Shown here: positions 16,517 to 25,901 of the stretch, piece after piece
Layout: each line of letters starts with the position of its first letter
Position numbering within the stretch: position 1 is the first letter of the stretch
Assembly: GCF_004745825.1 (NCBI RefSeq)
Contig: NZ_SRLA01000003.1
Span: 62,001-126,000, forward strand
DNA length: 64,000 bases
Source of the DNA: Hymenobacter fodinae
GTDB taxonomy: Bacteria > Bacteroidota > Bacteroidia > Cytophagales > Hymenobacteraceae
Direction of reading: 5' to 3'
Made by a program: the position numbers and the translations under genes
Notes under the pieces: model-generated
The model's input: only the letters and a program-made list of their open reading frames with translations
The model's database searches: none
Told to the model about the DNA's origin: nothing

Positions 16517-17944
16517 ATGTCGTTCGACGAACTAAACCTTATTGATCCTATCCTGCGCGCCTTGCACGAGGAAGGGTACACCACTCCCACTCCCATTCAG
16601 CAGCAGGCTATTCCGCATGTATTGGATGGCCGCGACCTACTGGGGGTAGCCCAAACGGGCACCGGTAAAACCGCCGCTTTTACGGTTCCTATCCTTCAGA
16701 TTCTGCACCAAACGGCGCAGGTTCAACGGCACGCGCCTGGCCGTACCCGTTGCCTTATCCTCACTCCTACTCGCGAACTGGCCATTCAAATTGGGGAAAG
16801 TTTTGCCTCCTACGGCCGTCACCTGAAGCTGCGCCACACCGTCATTTTTGGGGGTGTAGGCCAGGCTCCGCAGGTAAATGCGCTTAAGCGTGGGGTAGAA
16901 ATCATCATTGCCACGCCCGGCCGCCTGCTCGACCTCATGAATCAGGGGTTTATCGACCTGCGACATCTGGAAGTATTTGTGCTTGATGAAGCCGACCGCA
17001 TGCTCGATATGGGCTTCATCCACGATATCAAGCGCCTGCTGCCTAAGCTACCGGCTTCCCGCCAGACGCTGTTTTTCTCGGCTACCATGCCGGGCCAAAT
17101 TCAGGACCTGGCCGATACCATTCTGAAGCCAAATCCGGTGAAGGTGGCCGTTACGCCCGTGTCTAGTACCGCCGAGAAAGTAACGCAGGCGGTATACATG
17201 GTAGAGAAGGAAAATAAGGCCGCACTGCTCGAGCACGTACTGTCGGATAAAAACATTCGCCGCGTGCTCGTCTTTACCCGCACCAAGCACGGCGCCGACA
17301 AGGTGGTGAAGACGCTGGCCAAGGCCAATATTTCCTCCGAAGCCATACACGGCAATAAGTCGCAAAACCACCGCCAGCGTGCCCTGCACAACTTCAAGGC
17401 CGGCGACACGCGCGTGCTGGTTGCCACCGATATTGCCGCCCGCGGCATTGATGTGGAGGAGCTGACCCACGTTATTAACTACGAAATTCCCAATGAGCCC
17501 GAAACCTACGTGCATCGCATCGGCCGCACGGGGCGGGCTGGGGCTGAGGGTATTGCTCTCTCCTTTTGCGAGGACGATGAGCGCGCCTACCTGCAGGATA
17601 TTCAGAAGCTGATTCGCCGGCAGATTCCGGTTGTCAACCAGCACCCCTTTGTATCCGATGCAGTTGCGCCCGTTCCGCTCACCGGCGGCCCAGCCATTAA
17701 GCGGCCGAAAGGCCCGGCGGGCCGTCCGCCCCGCCCCGGGCGGGAAGGTCGTGCGCAGGGCCAGCAGCAAGGTCGTAGCGGAGAGCGTCCGGCGGGCCAT
17801 GGTCAGCGCTCCGGCGGAGGGCCGGCCCGTTCGGCGGGTAATACTGGTGGCGGGCGTCCTGCTACGGCGGGCGGCGGTCAGGGCGGTGGTGGCCAGCGGC
17901 GCCGGTCGCGCGGTGGCACCAGCGGGGGCGGCGCTAACCGCTAG
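16517..17944 (+). CDS. rhlE: DEAD-box RNA helicase RhlE
   Basis: 475 residues from ATG 16517 ([13 protein letters not shown]); an in-frame upstream start at 16421 would add 32 residues not typical of the family. All motifs are present: Q motif ([11 protein letters not shown]), Walker [29 protein letters not shown], then [10 protein letters not shown] and HRIGRTGR in the second RecA domain. After about residue 395 the protein becomes a Pro/Arg/Gly/Gln-rich basic tail, as in RhlE proteins, for RNA contact. Role: remodelling of RNA, often in ribosome assembly or at low temperature. Confidence 0.94.
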   Translation: MSFDELNLIDPILRALHEEGYTTPTPIQQQAIPHVLDGRDLLGVAQTGTGKTAAFTVPILQILHQTAQVQRHAPGRTRCLILTPTRELAIQIGESFASYGRHLKLRHTVIFGGVGQAPQVNALKRGVEIIIATPGRLLDLMNQGFIDLRHLEVFVLDEADRMLDMGFIHDIKRLLPKLPASRQTLFFSATMPGQIQDLADTILKPNPVKVAVTPVSSTAEKVTQAVYMVEKENKAALLEHVLSDKNIRRVLVFTRTKHGADKVVKTLAKANISSEAIHGNKSQNHRQRALHNFKAGDTRVLVATDIAARGIDVEELTHVINYEIPNEPETYVHRIGRTGRAGAEGIALSFCEDDERAYLQDIQKLIRRQIPVVNQHPFVSDAVAPVPLTGGPAIKRPKGPAGRPPRPGREGRAQGQQQGRSGERPAGHGQRSGGGPARSAGNTGGGRPATAGGGQGGGGQRRRSRGGTSGGGANR

Positions 17945-17978
17945 TATCCGCTGAGCTTTTAGGAGGCTAAGCACTGTA

Positions 17979-18028
17979 TTGCCCCACTTGCCCCGGCTAG
18001 GCCTAGGCAGGTGGGGCAAGCTGTTTTT
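17979..18028 (+). terminator. Terminator after rhlE
   Basis: TTGCCCCAC (17979-17987) pairs with GTGGGGCAA (18011-18019), with extra inner pairing, and a T run follows at 18023-18027. The loop contains CTAGGCCTAGG. Confidence 0.75.
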
Positions 18029-18150
18029 ACAAGGGCTTCAATGCGGTAACCCTTCGGGGTAAACTTGAAACAAAAGCCCCGGCTTTTTCCTTATGAAGGG
18101 GTAGCGCTCAGCTGCACGTTCGTTTATCTCTGCTTCAACAACGTTCTGAT

Positions 18151-18633
18151 ATGGCTCAAAGCACCCTTTCCGTCATTCAGGCGCTGCGCGACACTGCTCA
18201 GCGCTTAGTTGCGCAGGCTCCGTACCAGTGGGGCCACATGGGCAGCTGCAATTGCGGGCATCTAGCCCAAACCATTACCAAGCTCACTAAGGGCGAGATT
18301 CACGCCCGCGCCATGCAGCGCTACGGGGACTGGGAGCGACAGATCAATGACTACTGCCCTACCAGTGGCCTACCCATTGATGAAACGATTGATGAGATGT
18401 TGGGCCTGGGTTTCACCCGCCAGGACTTGGCTCACTTGGAGCGTCTAGCCGACCCAACTATTTTGGCGGCCATCCCCTTCGAGCGCCGCAATGCCATGCG
18501 TCACAACCAGCGCGACGACGTGGTACTCTACCTACGCACCTGGGCCGACTTACTGGAGTCTCAGCTACTAGCCACCATTCAGCTTTCCGACCTCACAGCG
18601 GCATCCCCAGCTTTACCAGCTACGGTCCACTAA
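18151..18633 (+). CDS. Conserved hypothetical protein
   Basis: 160 residues, soluble, mostly helical. Notable is an early Cys/His cluster (GHMGSCNCGHLAQTI, residues about 28-42), then KGEIHARAM and CPTSGLPIDETIDEML. The cluster could hold a metal, but no known enzyme motif is recognised. A near-consensus -7 box (TATCTCTG) lies about 20 nt upstream. Monocistronic, with its own terminator. Confidence 0.75.
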   Translation: MAQSTLSVIQALRDTAQRLVAQAPYQWGHMGSCNCGHLAQTITKLTKGEIHARAMQRYGDWERQINDYCPTSGLPIDETIDEMLGLGFTRQDLAHLERLADPTILAAIPFERRNAMRHNQRDDVVLYLRTWADLLESQLLATIQLSDLTAASPALPATVH

Positions 18634-18666
18634 CTAACTCGCGCCGCCTCTTTCTCACCCGGAGCC

Positions 18667-18703
18667 AAAAAGCCCCGCTACTGCCAGAGTAGCGGGGCTT
18701 TTT
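18667..18703. terminator. Bidirectional terminator
   Basis: AAAAAGCCCCGCTACT pairs with AGTAGCGGGGCTTTTT around a short loop; it separates the convergent genes at 18633 and 18772. Confidence 0.9.
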
Positions 18704-18771
18704 GTTTTCTATCCAGCGGCTATGGGCGAGCAAGGCTATCCTGCCGCTGCCGGTGGCCTAGGCCACTATAC

Positions 18772-18942
18772 TTAGTAGTTAACGTCGCTGCGCTGAGCCT
18801 GACGGTACCCTTCGGGACGGTGGCTACGCTTGTAAGCAGCATCGGCGTTAGGATCTTTCTCCGCGTCGGGAGCTTGCGAGCAGGACGACAGGAACAACGA
18901 GGCGCCAGCGGCGAACAGGACAAAGAGACGGAAATTTTTCAT
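18772..18942 (-). CDS. 56-residue lipoprotein
   Basis: ATG 18942 to TAA 18772. The N-terminus is a clear lipoprotein signal (MKNFRLFVLFAAGASLFLSSC, Cys21), followed by only 35 polar residues ending SHRPEGYRQAQRSDVNY. Codon use fits the genome. A perfect -7 box (TACCTTTG) ends four bases before the start codon, which strongly supports a real, leaderless gene. The nearest upstream element is a TTACAnnTGTAA palindrome about 90 bases away that matches sites next to the XRE regulator. Function unknown. Confidence 0.8.
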   Translation of the reverse strand: MKNFRLFVLFAAGASLFLSSCSQAPDAEKDPNADAAYKRSHRPEGYRQAQRSDVNY

Positions 18943-18946
18943 GGCC

Positions 18947-18954
18947 CAAAGGTA
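18947..18954 (-). promoter_or_regulatory. -7 box of the 56-residue lipoprotein gene
   Basis: TACCTTTG on the minus strand, four bases (GGCC) before the ATG; the transcript would begin at or next to the start codon. Confidence 0.7.
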
Positions 18955-19746
18955 AGCACCGTCCCTAAAACAGCCAAGCTCATTATTACTAAGCGTAGCT
19001 ACCAGTAATAAAGGTTCGCTATGCGCACCGTTTACACATGTAACACAGGCCTAGCTCGGCTTCAGTTAGCTGGCCGTTGAGTTGCCCATGGCTTAGCAAT
19101 TGCTTGCTCTGAAACAATTCTGCATAGGCAAACAACCATTACCAAACCGAACAGCCTTACCCTTGAACGTGCTTTTTATCGATTCTCATGTGAACTAGAC
19201 CTATACATGCTCTTTCACCCTGTCGTATAGAACTCCTACAGAAAGTAAGTGCCTTACAAGTCAACCATACAGTTTTTTAGATATTATTTTTCCAATACGT
19301 TGCTCTAGACAAAACCATTAGCACTAGGGCTGCCTAAATGCTGCATTATCTAAGGCAAACTTGAATTGCATATAAGATAGTGTAGCCTTATCGAACAAGA
19401 GGCATTATTAGTTAAAACCTTTACTTAACATGCATACTTTTATAATTTGAAAAACAGCAACTTAAGATTTATATAAACCTTGCTCACCTCACAGTTTTAG
19501 CAGTTCACTAGTTTGGCTTTGATCAATAACAATACCGTAAATTTTTAGGATAATTTTACCCTAATTTAGAATACAGATTACTAAGCTTATAAGCGCCTGC
19601 TTATTACACTGACAAATTGCACGAAGCCTAAAATACCTTATTCAGCCTGCTTTTTCGGCAGGCAAAGGAGAGGTCAATCCGTGGTCTTTGAGAGTCAATT
19701 AGCTCTTCTTAGGGAGGAAGCCTTGGGTACGTAGCACGAAGCCTGT
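18955..19746. other. AT-rich non-coding stretch
   Basis: About 790 bases with no frame of useful length and clearly lower GC than the rest of the window. Seen in it: an operator-like palindrome at 19032-19043, one GGCCTAG at about 19049, and a small hairpin (GCCTGC/GCAGGC, 19645-19663) with no T tract. No tRNA, no perfect TAnnTTTG box and no coding remnant were recognised. Confidence 0.7.
19032..19043. promoter_or_regulatory. Palindrome TTACACATGTAA, possible XRE operator
   Basis: Arms TTACA/TGTAA with a 2-base centre. The same arms occur three more times just upstream of the XRE regulator (20414, 20483, 20493). It lies about 78 bases upstream of the -7 box of the small lipoprotein gene. Confidence 0.45.
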
Positions 19747-20343
19747 TTATGCAGTGGATGCTTCAGGCTGATAGTCAGTAAAGGTGCCGTCACTGTAGAA
19801 AATGACGATGCGGCGTATAGACTTGCCTGGCTCTGAGAAGGCCTGAAACGGAATGGGGGCTGCCAGTGGAGCTACTGCTGGAGCGGGTGCGGCAGAGGGC
19901 GCTGCCACAGGCGTAGGTGCGAGGGTTGGCAACACCGCTTCGGGTACCACTACTTGGCTGCTTATAGGCGCAGGCTGCTGTGTTGCTACAGGTGCCTCTG
20001 CGGGCCTAAGATCTGCTGGTTCGGCCGATTGAGCTACAGGGCGCTCTACGGATGCTACACGAGCCGTAACAGGCCTCTCAATAGTCTTAATAGGAGTGGG
20101 AGATACGGCTCGCTCTGTTCGTACGGGGTTGGCAGGCGCTTCCATTGTTCCCGTACCGAACATCAGCCAGGGTAATGATATATCAGGGTAAGCCGTACCA
20201 ATCTTCTGGACTACCTCCAAGCTGGGCTTATTACGCCCACTCAGGATATGGCTAACAATGGGGCGCGCCGTCCCGATTGCATCAGCAAATTGGGTAGGAG
20301 TTAACTGATACTTGTTCAGTATCTCTCGGATGCGCTCAACCAT
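19747..20343 (-). CDS. XRE-family transcriptional regulator with Pro/Ala linker
   Basis: 198 residues from ATG 20343; an in-frame TTG three bases upstream is less likely. Residues 3-60 are a Cro/C1-type helix-turn-helix (LTPTQFADAIGTARPIVSHI then LSGRNKPSLEVVQKI). Residues about 70-170 are a low-complexity Pro/Ala/Val/Thr linker. The last 25 residues form a separate short element (IRRIVIFYSDGTFTDYQP), a motif that recurs at the end of such Bacteroidota regulators and may bind a partner. It is flanked by unusually long AT-rich non-coding DNA and by inverted repeats, so autoregulation is likely but inferred. Confidence 0.85.
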   Translation of the reverse strand: MVERIREILNKYQLTPTQFADAIGTARPIVSHILSGRNKPSLEVVQKIGTAYPDISLPWLMFGTGTMEAPANPVRTERAVSPTPIKTIERPVTARVASVERPVAQSAEPADLRPAEAPVATQQPAPISSQVVVPEAVLPTLAPTPVAAPSAAPAPAVAPLAAPIPFQAFSEPGKSIRRIVIFYSDGTFTDYQPEASTA

Positions 20344-20365
20344 CAAGACTTTTGTTATCTGGTTA

Positions 20366-20373
20366 CAAATCTA
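20366..20373 (-). promoter_or_regulatory. -7 box of the XRE gene
   Basis: TAGATTTG (perfect TAnnTTTG) on the minus strand, 22 nt before the ATG; a half-site GTTACAAA-type sequence overlaps it. Confidence 0.6.
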
Positions 20374-20413
20374 GCAATATATTGGCCGCATTGCCATGTC
20401 CTCTCTGCTGATA

Positions 20414-20512
20414 TACATATGTAATTAACGTGTATGCGGCAGACAATTCGCGATACAAATTTAAACAACGAAGTAGCTAGTTTACAATTGTATTACATCT
20501 GTAAACTAGCTA
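20414..20512. promoter_or_regulatory. Operator-like array upstream of the XRE gene
   Basis: Three TACAnnTGTA palindromes: TACATATGTA (20414-20423), TACAATTGTA (20483-20492) and TTACATCTGTAA (20493-20504). The last two have centres 11 bases apart, one helical turn, and are enclosed by a perfect 12-bp inverted repeat TAGCTAGTTTAC (20474-20485) / GTAAACTAGCTA (20501-20512). The position, 40-140 bases upstream of the -7 box, fits regulatory binding. The remaining part of the gap to 20683 shows nothing recognised. Confidence 0.55.
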
Positions 20513-20683
20513 TCTCTGCCGCCCCTCTTACTTAACAAAGACGATATTATACATGAGTCTACTTTAGAATTCACTACTGTGCTCCTTGGGTGCTTATGTT
20601 CTCATGACTTCTATTTTAGTTGAGAAGCAGAAGCTGCCTATCCTCGCCAATTTCTTAGCTGTACAGCTGAGTGTGCTGCACAC

Positions 20684-20726
20684 AAAAAAGCCCCAGCCCA
20701 CTGCCATAAAGCAGTGAACTGGGGCT
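20684..20726 (-). terminator. Terminator of the L,D-transpeptidase gene
   Basis: On the minus strand AGCCCCAG and inner CACTGC pair with GCAGTG and CTGGGGCT, followed by six T residues. Confidence 0.88.
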
Positions 20727-20747
20727 GGTGTCTTAGCCGTGGAGAGG

Positions 20748-22520
20748 CTAGTTAAAGTATTCTTTAGCGAGAGCTTTATCGTGGCCGTAAATGTCGTCGC
20801 GGAAGTTAACCTTACCGTTATCGTCTACCCAAGCGGTGAAGTACACGAGGTACACTGGCAGTTTCTCGGGAAGGGTAATGTACTTCTCCCGACGACCCGC
20901 AATGGTATCGAGAATAGCGGTTCGGTCCCAGCCTGGCTTGTCACGCAGTAAGTACTCAGCTAGCTTAATGGGCTCAGCTACGCGCACGCATCCATGACTA
21001 AAGCCGCGCTTGTTCTGACTGAACAATTCGTCGTGCGGGGTGTCGTGAAGATAGATATCGTTCGAGTTTGGGAAGATAAACTTCACATCGCCCAAGTCGT
21101 TTTTAGGTCCCGGCCGACGACGCAGGGTGTACTTCCAGGTCTTGTCCGTTACGTTCGCCCAGTCGACATTATTGGGGTCAATTGGGGTAGCTTTAGCACC
21201 CCACCCTTTCACCACTTCCATGTCAAGCCGGTCGAGGGTGCCTTGGGCATCCGCTACCAATTTTGGGCGCAGTTCTTTGTCGATAATGCTGAAGGGAACA
21301 TTCCAATAAGGGGCCAGTACTACAAACTCCATTTTGTCGCTGAAGACAGGAGTTGCATTCAACGCCTTGCCCACAATCACGCGCATGTTGAAGGCTTCCT
21401 TGCCATCCTCTACTACATGCAGAGTATAGTCTGGGATATTCACGAGCAGATAGCTTGGCTCAAACTTCTTCGGGATCCAGCGCCAGCGCTCCATGTTTAG
21501 CACAATTTGATCGATGCGCTGAGAGATGGGCACGTTCAACAAACGCAGCGTTTCGCCACTCACGATGCCATCCGGGTTGAGACCGTTCTGTTGCTGAAAC
21601 TCCTTTACGGCGGCTACCAATTCAGCGTCGTACGACTGCGGGGCCGCCATAGTTGTTGCGGGCTGCGGGGCATCACCTGTCTTATTGGAGACGTTCTGCA
21701 CAGGGGTTGCAGCGGGCTGTGGAGCTGCTGCGTCGGCGCCCAACAGACGAGCCCGCAGGGCGGCAACGGCTGGTGAGGTAGCCCCCGGTTTAAGCTTTGT
21801 GCCAGCCGGAATGGTAGGCCACCCCCCGTTACGCTGAATGGTCCGGAAGTCGGCCAAGGCTTTCTTCAGGCGGTCGTACTCGGGGTGCAAAGGCTCAAAC
21901 TCATAGTAAGGATACGTGCTTTCCCGCTCCTTAAGAATAGTCATCAGCGCCTTATGCAGCTTAATCTTATTGCGCTTAACATTCCAGTCAATACTCTTGA
22001 CCTGACGCGGATCCACAGTGCCCCGATAAAAGTCGGAAGCCCAGTTAAAATAGGTACCTGAAAGGGCCACATCAATTTCCTTCTCCAAGGCATTTCGCTT
22101 GGTAGAGTCTGATTGTGCCTCTTTCAACGCGGCAAAAAGCTTCGGAAAGTCCTTGGTTTGGTACTCTTTAGGATCAAGTCCCTCGTCGGCAGCCTTGTTA
22201 ATTACGCCGAGCATAGTTTGAGCCTGGGGCACAATTTCGTGGTTGCGAAACCATCCCAAGCGAAAGCCTCGCTCCTTGTAGAATTTCTTGGCCCAATCAA
22301 TCTGATCCTTGAACTTGGGCTCGGCGCTCATGTACTTTACAATGTACACGCTGTCGAGCTTGGGCTGCGCCCCGCCCGCCTTAGTCAGGCCTCCGGGGAG
22401 GGCATCCTTCATCTGCTCTTTCTGCTCCTGGCTGCACGACGTAGTAGACGTGAGTAGCAGCAGGCCTAGCAGCCAGCAACAAAGGCTATTGAAAAAAGAA
22501 AACTTATGCGTGTCGTTCAT
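20748..22520 (-). CDS. YcbB-like L,D-transpeptidase lipoprotein
   Basis: 590 residues from ATG 22520; an upstream in-frame start would put 28 extra residues before the signal. A lipobox (LTSTTSC) follows a hydrophobic stretch. Order: N-terminal scaffold, Pro/Ala/Gln-rich insertion, a peptidoglycan-binding helix set (VKEFQQQNGLNPDGIVSGET), then a YkuD catalytic domain ending in the active site FSHGCVRV (Cys511) with upstream HDTPH. It would form 3-3 cross-links or attach proteins in the periplasmic peptidoglycan. Domain order matches LdtD/YcbB. Confidence 0.9.
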   Translation of the reverse strand: MNDTHKFSFFNSLCCWLLGLLLLTSTTSCSQEQKEQMKDALPGGLTKAGGAQPKLDSVYIVKYMSAEPKFKDQIDWAKKFYKERGFRLGWFRNHEIVPQAQTMLGVINKAADEGLDPKEYQTKDFPKLFAALKEAQSDSTKRNALEKEIDVALSGTYFNWASDFYRGTVDPRQVKSIDWNVKRNKIKLHKALMTILKERESTYPYYEFEPLHPEYDRLKKALADFRTIQRNGGWPTIPAGTKLKPGATSPAVAALRARLLGADAAAPQPAATPVQNVSNKTGDAPQPATTMAAPQSYDAELVAAVKEFQQQNGLNPDGIVSGETLRLLNVPISQRIDQIVLNMERWRWIPKKFEPSYLLVNIPDYTLHVVEDGKEAFNMRVIVGKALNATPVFSDKMEFVVLAPYWNVPFSIIDKELRPKLVADAQGTLDRLDMEVVKGWGAKATPIDPNNVDWANVTDKTWKYTLRRRPGPKNDLGDVKFIFPNSNDIYLHDTPHDELFSQNKRGFSHGCVRVAEPIKLAEYLLRDKPGWDRTAILDTIAGRREKYITLPEKLPVYLVYFTAWVDDNGKVNFRDDIYGHDKALAKEYFN

Positions 22521-22898
22521 GCGGGGAGGGAGAGAAAAAATAAAACGTCGATGAGGACAGATACGTGCAGCCGTGCAAAAAGCCGACCATCTTGGTATCC
22601 ACATCTGTGGCGTTTTACTGGTTTACGTGGCGTTGAGTTGTCACGTAAGCGGTTCTTCTCTACTGCCGCAAGTTACTATATTTCGGCTAACACTATCATG
22701 TTGGCACCGTGGCCGGGCACTGCGTGCTAGGCCACTCCTACTAGCCCAGTAAAATACTAATTGCCGACCTTACCACCCAGGGCCCGTATAGCTAGTGTAC
22801 CCTTGCTGTACCTTGGCACCTACCAACAAGCAGCCCCAACCTACCTTACCTTTTCTCCTCTCCACTTCAACTAGGCCACTAGGTATTCTGCCCTGTTT
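22521..22898. other. Divergent intergenic region
   Basis: 378 bases between the L,D-transpeptidase and aminopeptidase genes. Two CTAGGCCACT motifs (about 22728 and 22871) are present. No coding frame and no clear TAnnTTTG box was seen. Confidence 0.6.
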
Positions 22899-24719
22899 AT
22901 GCCCGATCTTCTTGCCCCCCCTACGCGACACACGCCTACCGATCCGCACAGCTTTGCCCGCCCCGCGGAAGTAAGCGTTCATCATCTTAAGCTGCACCTT
23001 ACCGTTGACTTTGCCGCGCAAACGCTGACGGGTCACGCCACCTGGCAGCTGGCTAATCCCACCGGCGCGACCGAGCTATTTCTCGATGCTCGCTCCTTGC
23101 ATATTGAGGAGGTTCTGCTGGATGGACTGCACGGCTCCCCCACTACTTTCACAATGGGCGAAGAAGATGCCGTGCTAGGCCAGTCCTTGCGCATCGTGAT
23201 TGAGCCTACCACGGAGGCCGTTACCATTAGGTACCGTACTACGCCCGGAGCCGCCGCTCTACAGTGGCTGAGCCCGGAGCAAACGGCGGGCCGCGTGCAC
23301 CCCTTCCTGTTCACGCAGTCACAGGCCATCTTGGCGCGCACCTGGATTCCATGCCAAGACTCGCCGGGAGTACGCTTCACGTATGAGGCCCAAGTGCAAG
23401 CTCCCACAGAACTCTTGGCGTTGATGAGCGCCGAGAACCCGCAGCAGCGCTCCACTTCTGGCAGCTATCGGTTCCGGATGGACCAACCTATCCCCGCTTA
23501 CCTCATGGCATTGGCTGTGGGCAACCTCGAGTTTCAGGCGTTAAGCCCACGCACCGGTGTGTATGCTGAGCCAGAAACACTGCCGGTTGCCACCAGTGAG
23601 TTTGCCGATCTGGAAAATATGGTGGTGGCTGCCGAGGATTTATATGGTCCTTACCGCTGGGAGCGGTACGATTTGCTGGTCTTGCCCCCCTCCTTTCCAT
23701 TTGGCGGTATGGAAAACCCCCGTTTAACATTTGTAACACCTACTATTCTGGCCGGCGACCGGAGTTTGACCAGTTTAGTGGCCCACGAATTGGCCCACTC
23801 GTGGTCGGGGAACCTAGTTACCAACGCCACCTGGAACGATTTCTGGCTGAACGAAGGCTTTACGGTGTACTTTGAGCGGCGCATTATGGAGAAGTTGTAC
23901 GGCCGCCCGTACGCCGATATGCTGCAGGTATTGGGCCACACGGGCCTCCTCCACACCATTGCTGAGCTTGGCCCCGAAAGCCCCGATACGCACCTGCACC
24001 TGGCTCTAGCCGGCCGCGACCCCGACGAAGGGCTAAACGAAATTGCCTACGAAAAAGGCGACTACCTCCTGCTCACGCTGGAGCACTTAGTGGGGCGGGA
24101 TGTGCTGGACACCTTTATTAAGGAGTACTTCGCCCGCCATAGTTTCCAGAGCATGGACACCGATTCGTTCGTGGCTTACCTCCGCCGTGAGCTACTTGAT
24201 ACGCACCCAGGCCTAGAAGAGCAAGTGCAACTGGATGTCTGGATCAACGGACCCGGTATTCCGTCAGTGGCTCCACCGGTTTCATCGGCGCGGTTTGCCG
24301 CGGTGGAGGAAGCCCTAGGCCAGTGGCAGGCGGGCACGCCGGCCAGTAGTCTGGCTACTTCCGGCTGGAGCAGCCACGAGTGGGTGCACTTCCTGCACGG
24401 CCTACCTCCTGCCCTACCCAGTGAAAAACTCGCTGAGCTTGATGCTGCATTTGGGTTCACTCAATCTGGCAACTCAGAAATATTGGCGGCGTGGTTTCCT
24501 CACACCATTGCCGCTGGCTACTCGGCGGCCGATGAGGCATTGCACACTTTCCTTACACGCGTAGGCCGACGCAAATTTTTGGTTCCACTGTATAAGGCAC
24601 TGCTAGCTACCCCGGGCGGCCCGGCTAGGGCCCGGCAGATTTACGCCGAAGCTCGCCCGAACTACCACGCAGTTGCCAGTGTCACCTTCGACGCGCTGCT
24701 GGGTAAGCCGACCGAGTGA
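22899..24719 (+). CDS. M1 family aminopeptidase, leukotriene-A4-hydrolase-like
   Basis: 606 residues, the usual length of the LTA4H group. The zinc site is HELAHSW (His296, Glu297, His300) with Glu319 in FWLNEGFTVYFE; the substrate motif is GGMENP just before. The C-terminal third is the helical domain of this group. No signal peptide is seen, so it is probably cytoplasmic and removes N-terminal residues from peptides. Terminated by the hairpin at 24792. Confidence 0.92.
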   Translation: MPDLLAPPTRHTPTDPHSFARPAEVSVHHLKLHLTVDFAAQTLTGHATWQLANPTGATELFLDARSLHIEEVLLDGLHGSPTTFTMGEEDAVLGQSLRIVIEPTTEAVTIRYRTTPGAAALQWLSPEQTAGRVHPFLFTQSQAILARTWIPCQDSPGVRFTYEAQVQAPTELLALMSAENPQQRSTSGSYRFRMDQPIPAYLMALAVGNLEFQALSPRTGVYAEPETLPVATSEFADLENMVVAAEDLYGPYRWERYDLLVLPPSFPFGGMENPRLTFVTPTILAGDRSLTSLVAHELAHSWSGNLVTNATWNDFWLNEGFTVYFERRIMEKLYGRPYADMLQVLGHTGLLHTIAELGPESPDTHLHLALAGRDPDEGLNEIAYEKGDYLLLTLEHLVGRDVLDTFIKEYFARHSFQSMDTDSFVAYLRRELLDTHPGLEEQVQLDVWINGPGIPSVAPPVSSARFAAVEEALGQWQAGTPASSLATSGWSSHEWVHFLHGLPPALPSEKLAELDAAFGFTQSGNSEILAAWFPHTIAAGYSAADEALHTFLTRVGRRKFLVPLYKALLATPGGPARARQIYAEARPNYHAVASVTFDALLGKPTE

Positions 24720-24791
24720 ACTCCGCAGTACAGCCAGCAATAGGAGTATTGCCACACTAAACTTGCTTCCGGTAAGAACTTGTGTGGCATG

Positions 24792-24820
24792 AGAACCAGC
24801 GGAGGAATCCGCTGGTTTAT
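24792..24820 (+). terminator. Terminator after the M1 aminopeptidase
   Basis: AACCAGCGGA pairs perfectly with TCCGCTGGTT over a GGAA loop, followed by a T-rich run. It lies inside the longest open frame of the cyanophycinase gene, so the true start of that gene must be further downstream. Confidence 0.8.
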
Positions 24821-24905
24821 TTCTCTTACTGGCTTGGCGCTGGCTCGAAGCTTGCTTGCTTCGGGCGGGCCTTTTCCCATTTTGTTTGTTAAGCTACCTG
24901 TCGAA

Positions 24906-25844
24906 TTGAAAAAAATAAAACCGCTCGGTAAGCTGATTGCCATTGGAGGCAACGAAGACAAGGGTACGTACCCTAACCCGCGCACTAAAAAGAAATACTA
25001 CCTCAACTTTTTTGAGCTGGGCATACTCAAGCGTGTTATTCTCGAATCGGGAAAAGCCGATCCGCGGATTGAGGTGGTCACAACCGCTTCCATGATTCCG
25101 GAAGAGGTTGCCCGCATTTACGTGTCGTCGTTTGCCATGCTCAATTGCCACAACGTGGGCATCATGGATATTCGCGTACCCGAGCATGCGCTGCAGCCCG
25201 AGTTTGTGGAGCGCCTAAAGGTAGCCGACGTGGTGATGTTCTCGGGTGGTAACCAGTCGCGCCTCACGGAAATGTTCGGGGGCACGGAATTTCTGCGCAC
25301 TCTAAAGGAGCGCTACCAGAAGCAGCCCAATTTTGTAATTGCCGGAACCAGCGCCGGGGCCATGGCCATGTCGCACACCATGATCAAAGGAGGCAGTGTG
25401 CCCGATGCTTTGATGAAGGGTGCAGTGAAGATGGGTACTGGCCTAGGCCTCATCGATAGCGTGGTAATTGACTCCCACTTTGTGAAGCGCGGCCGCTTTG
25501 GCCGGCTGATTGAAGCAGTGGCCCTGCACCCCAAGCTAATTGGCATTGGGCTGGGAGAAGACACAGGGGTGCTTATCACAGAAGGTCACCTCATGGAAAC
25601 CATCGGCTCTAACCTGGTCATCATCATGGATGGTCACAAGCTGGAGCACAACAACGCGGCCGCCGCTCCAAAGGGCACTGCCATCTCCATTGAGAACATG
25701 CTGCTGCATGCTCTGGTGAAAGGGAACGTGTACGATGTGACCGAGCGGGAATTTTATCCGAACATCAGCCTGCGCCTGCAGGCTGCCGAGTCAGTTGCTC
25801 TGACTGCTGGCCAAGATGCCAACGCTCCGGCGCCAGCCAACTAA
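24906..25844 (+). CDS. cphB: Cyanophycinase
   Basis: About 312 residues from a TTG at 24906 (MKKIKPLGKLIAIGGNEDKG). The frame is open to 24780, but that stretch contains a perfect terminator hairpin, so the upstream start is rejected. S51-family features: GGNEDKG near the start, MFSGGNQSRL, the nucleophile elbow AGTSAGAMA (Ser149), then VIDSHFVKRGRFGRL and IGLGEDTGVLI. It cleaves cyanophycin into beta-Asp-Arg dipeptides. The convergent neighbour is an isoaspartyl peptidase that could process those dipeptides. No cyanophycin synthetase is in the window. Confidence 0.88.
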   Translation: MKKIKPLGKLIAIGGNEDKGTYPNPRTKKKYYLNFFELGILKRVILESGKADPRIEVVTTASMIPEEVARIYVSSFAMLNCHNVGIMDIRVPEHALQPEFVERLKVADVVMFSGGNQSRLTEMFGGTEFLRTLKERYQKQPNFVIAGTSAGAMAMSHTMIKGGSVPDALMKGAVKMGTGLGLIDSVVIDSHFVKRGRFGRLIEAVALHPKLIGIGLGEDTGVLITEGHLMETIGSNLVIIMDGHKLEHNNAAAAPKGTAISIENMLLHALVKGNVYDVTEREFYPNISLRLQAAESVALTAGQDANAPAPAN

Positions 25845-25858
25845 GGCAAGTACCTCAT

Positions 25859-25901
25859 AAAAAAGAGCCGCCTCTCCTGCTTGGAGAGGCGGCTCTTTTT
25901 T
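25859..25901. terminator. Strong terminator after cyanophycinase
   Basis: A 19-bp stem (AAAAAAGAGCCGCCTCTCC with its complement) over a 5-base loop, A and T tracts on both sides; it may also serve the convergent isoaspartyl peptidase gene. Confidence 0.92.

Noticed and set aside
17048..18019. Minus-strand frame of 323 codons opposite rhlE
   Set aside because: It overlaps the helicase motifs and a terminator; no domain is recognised.
19645..19663. Hairpin as the terminator of the XRE gene
   Set aside because: The stem is only six base pairs and no T tract follows on the minus strand.
24780..24905. Upstream N-terminal extension of cyanophycinase
   Set aside because: It contains a perfect terminator hairpin of the preceding gene and no family similarity; the start at 24906 fits better.
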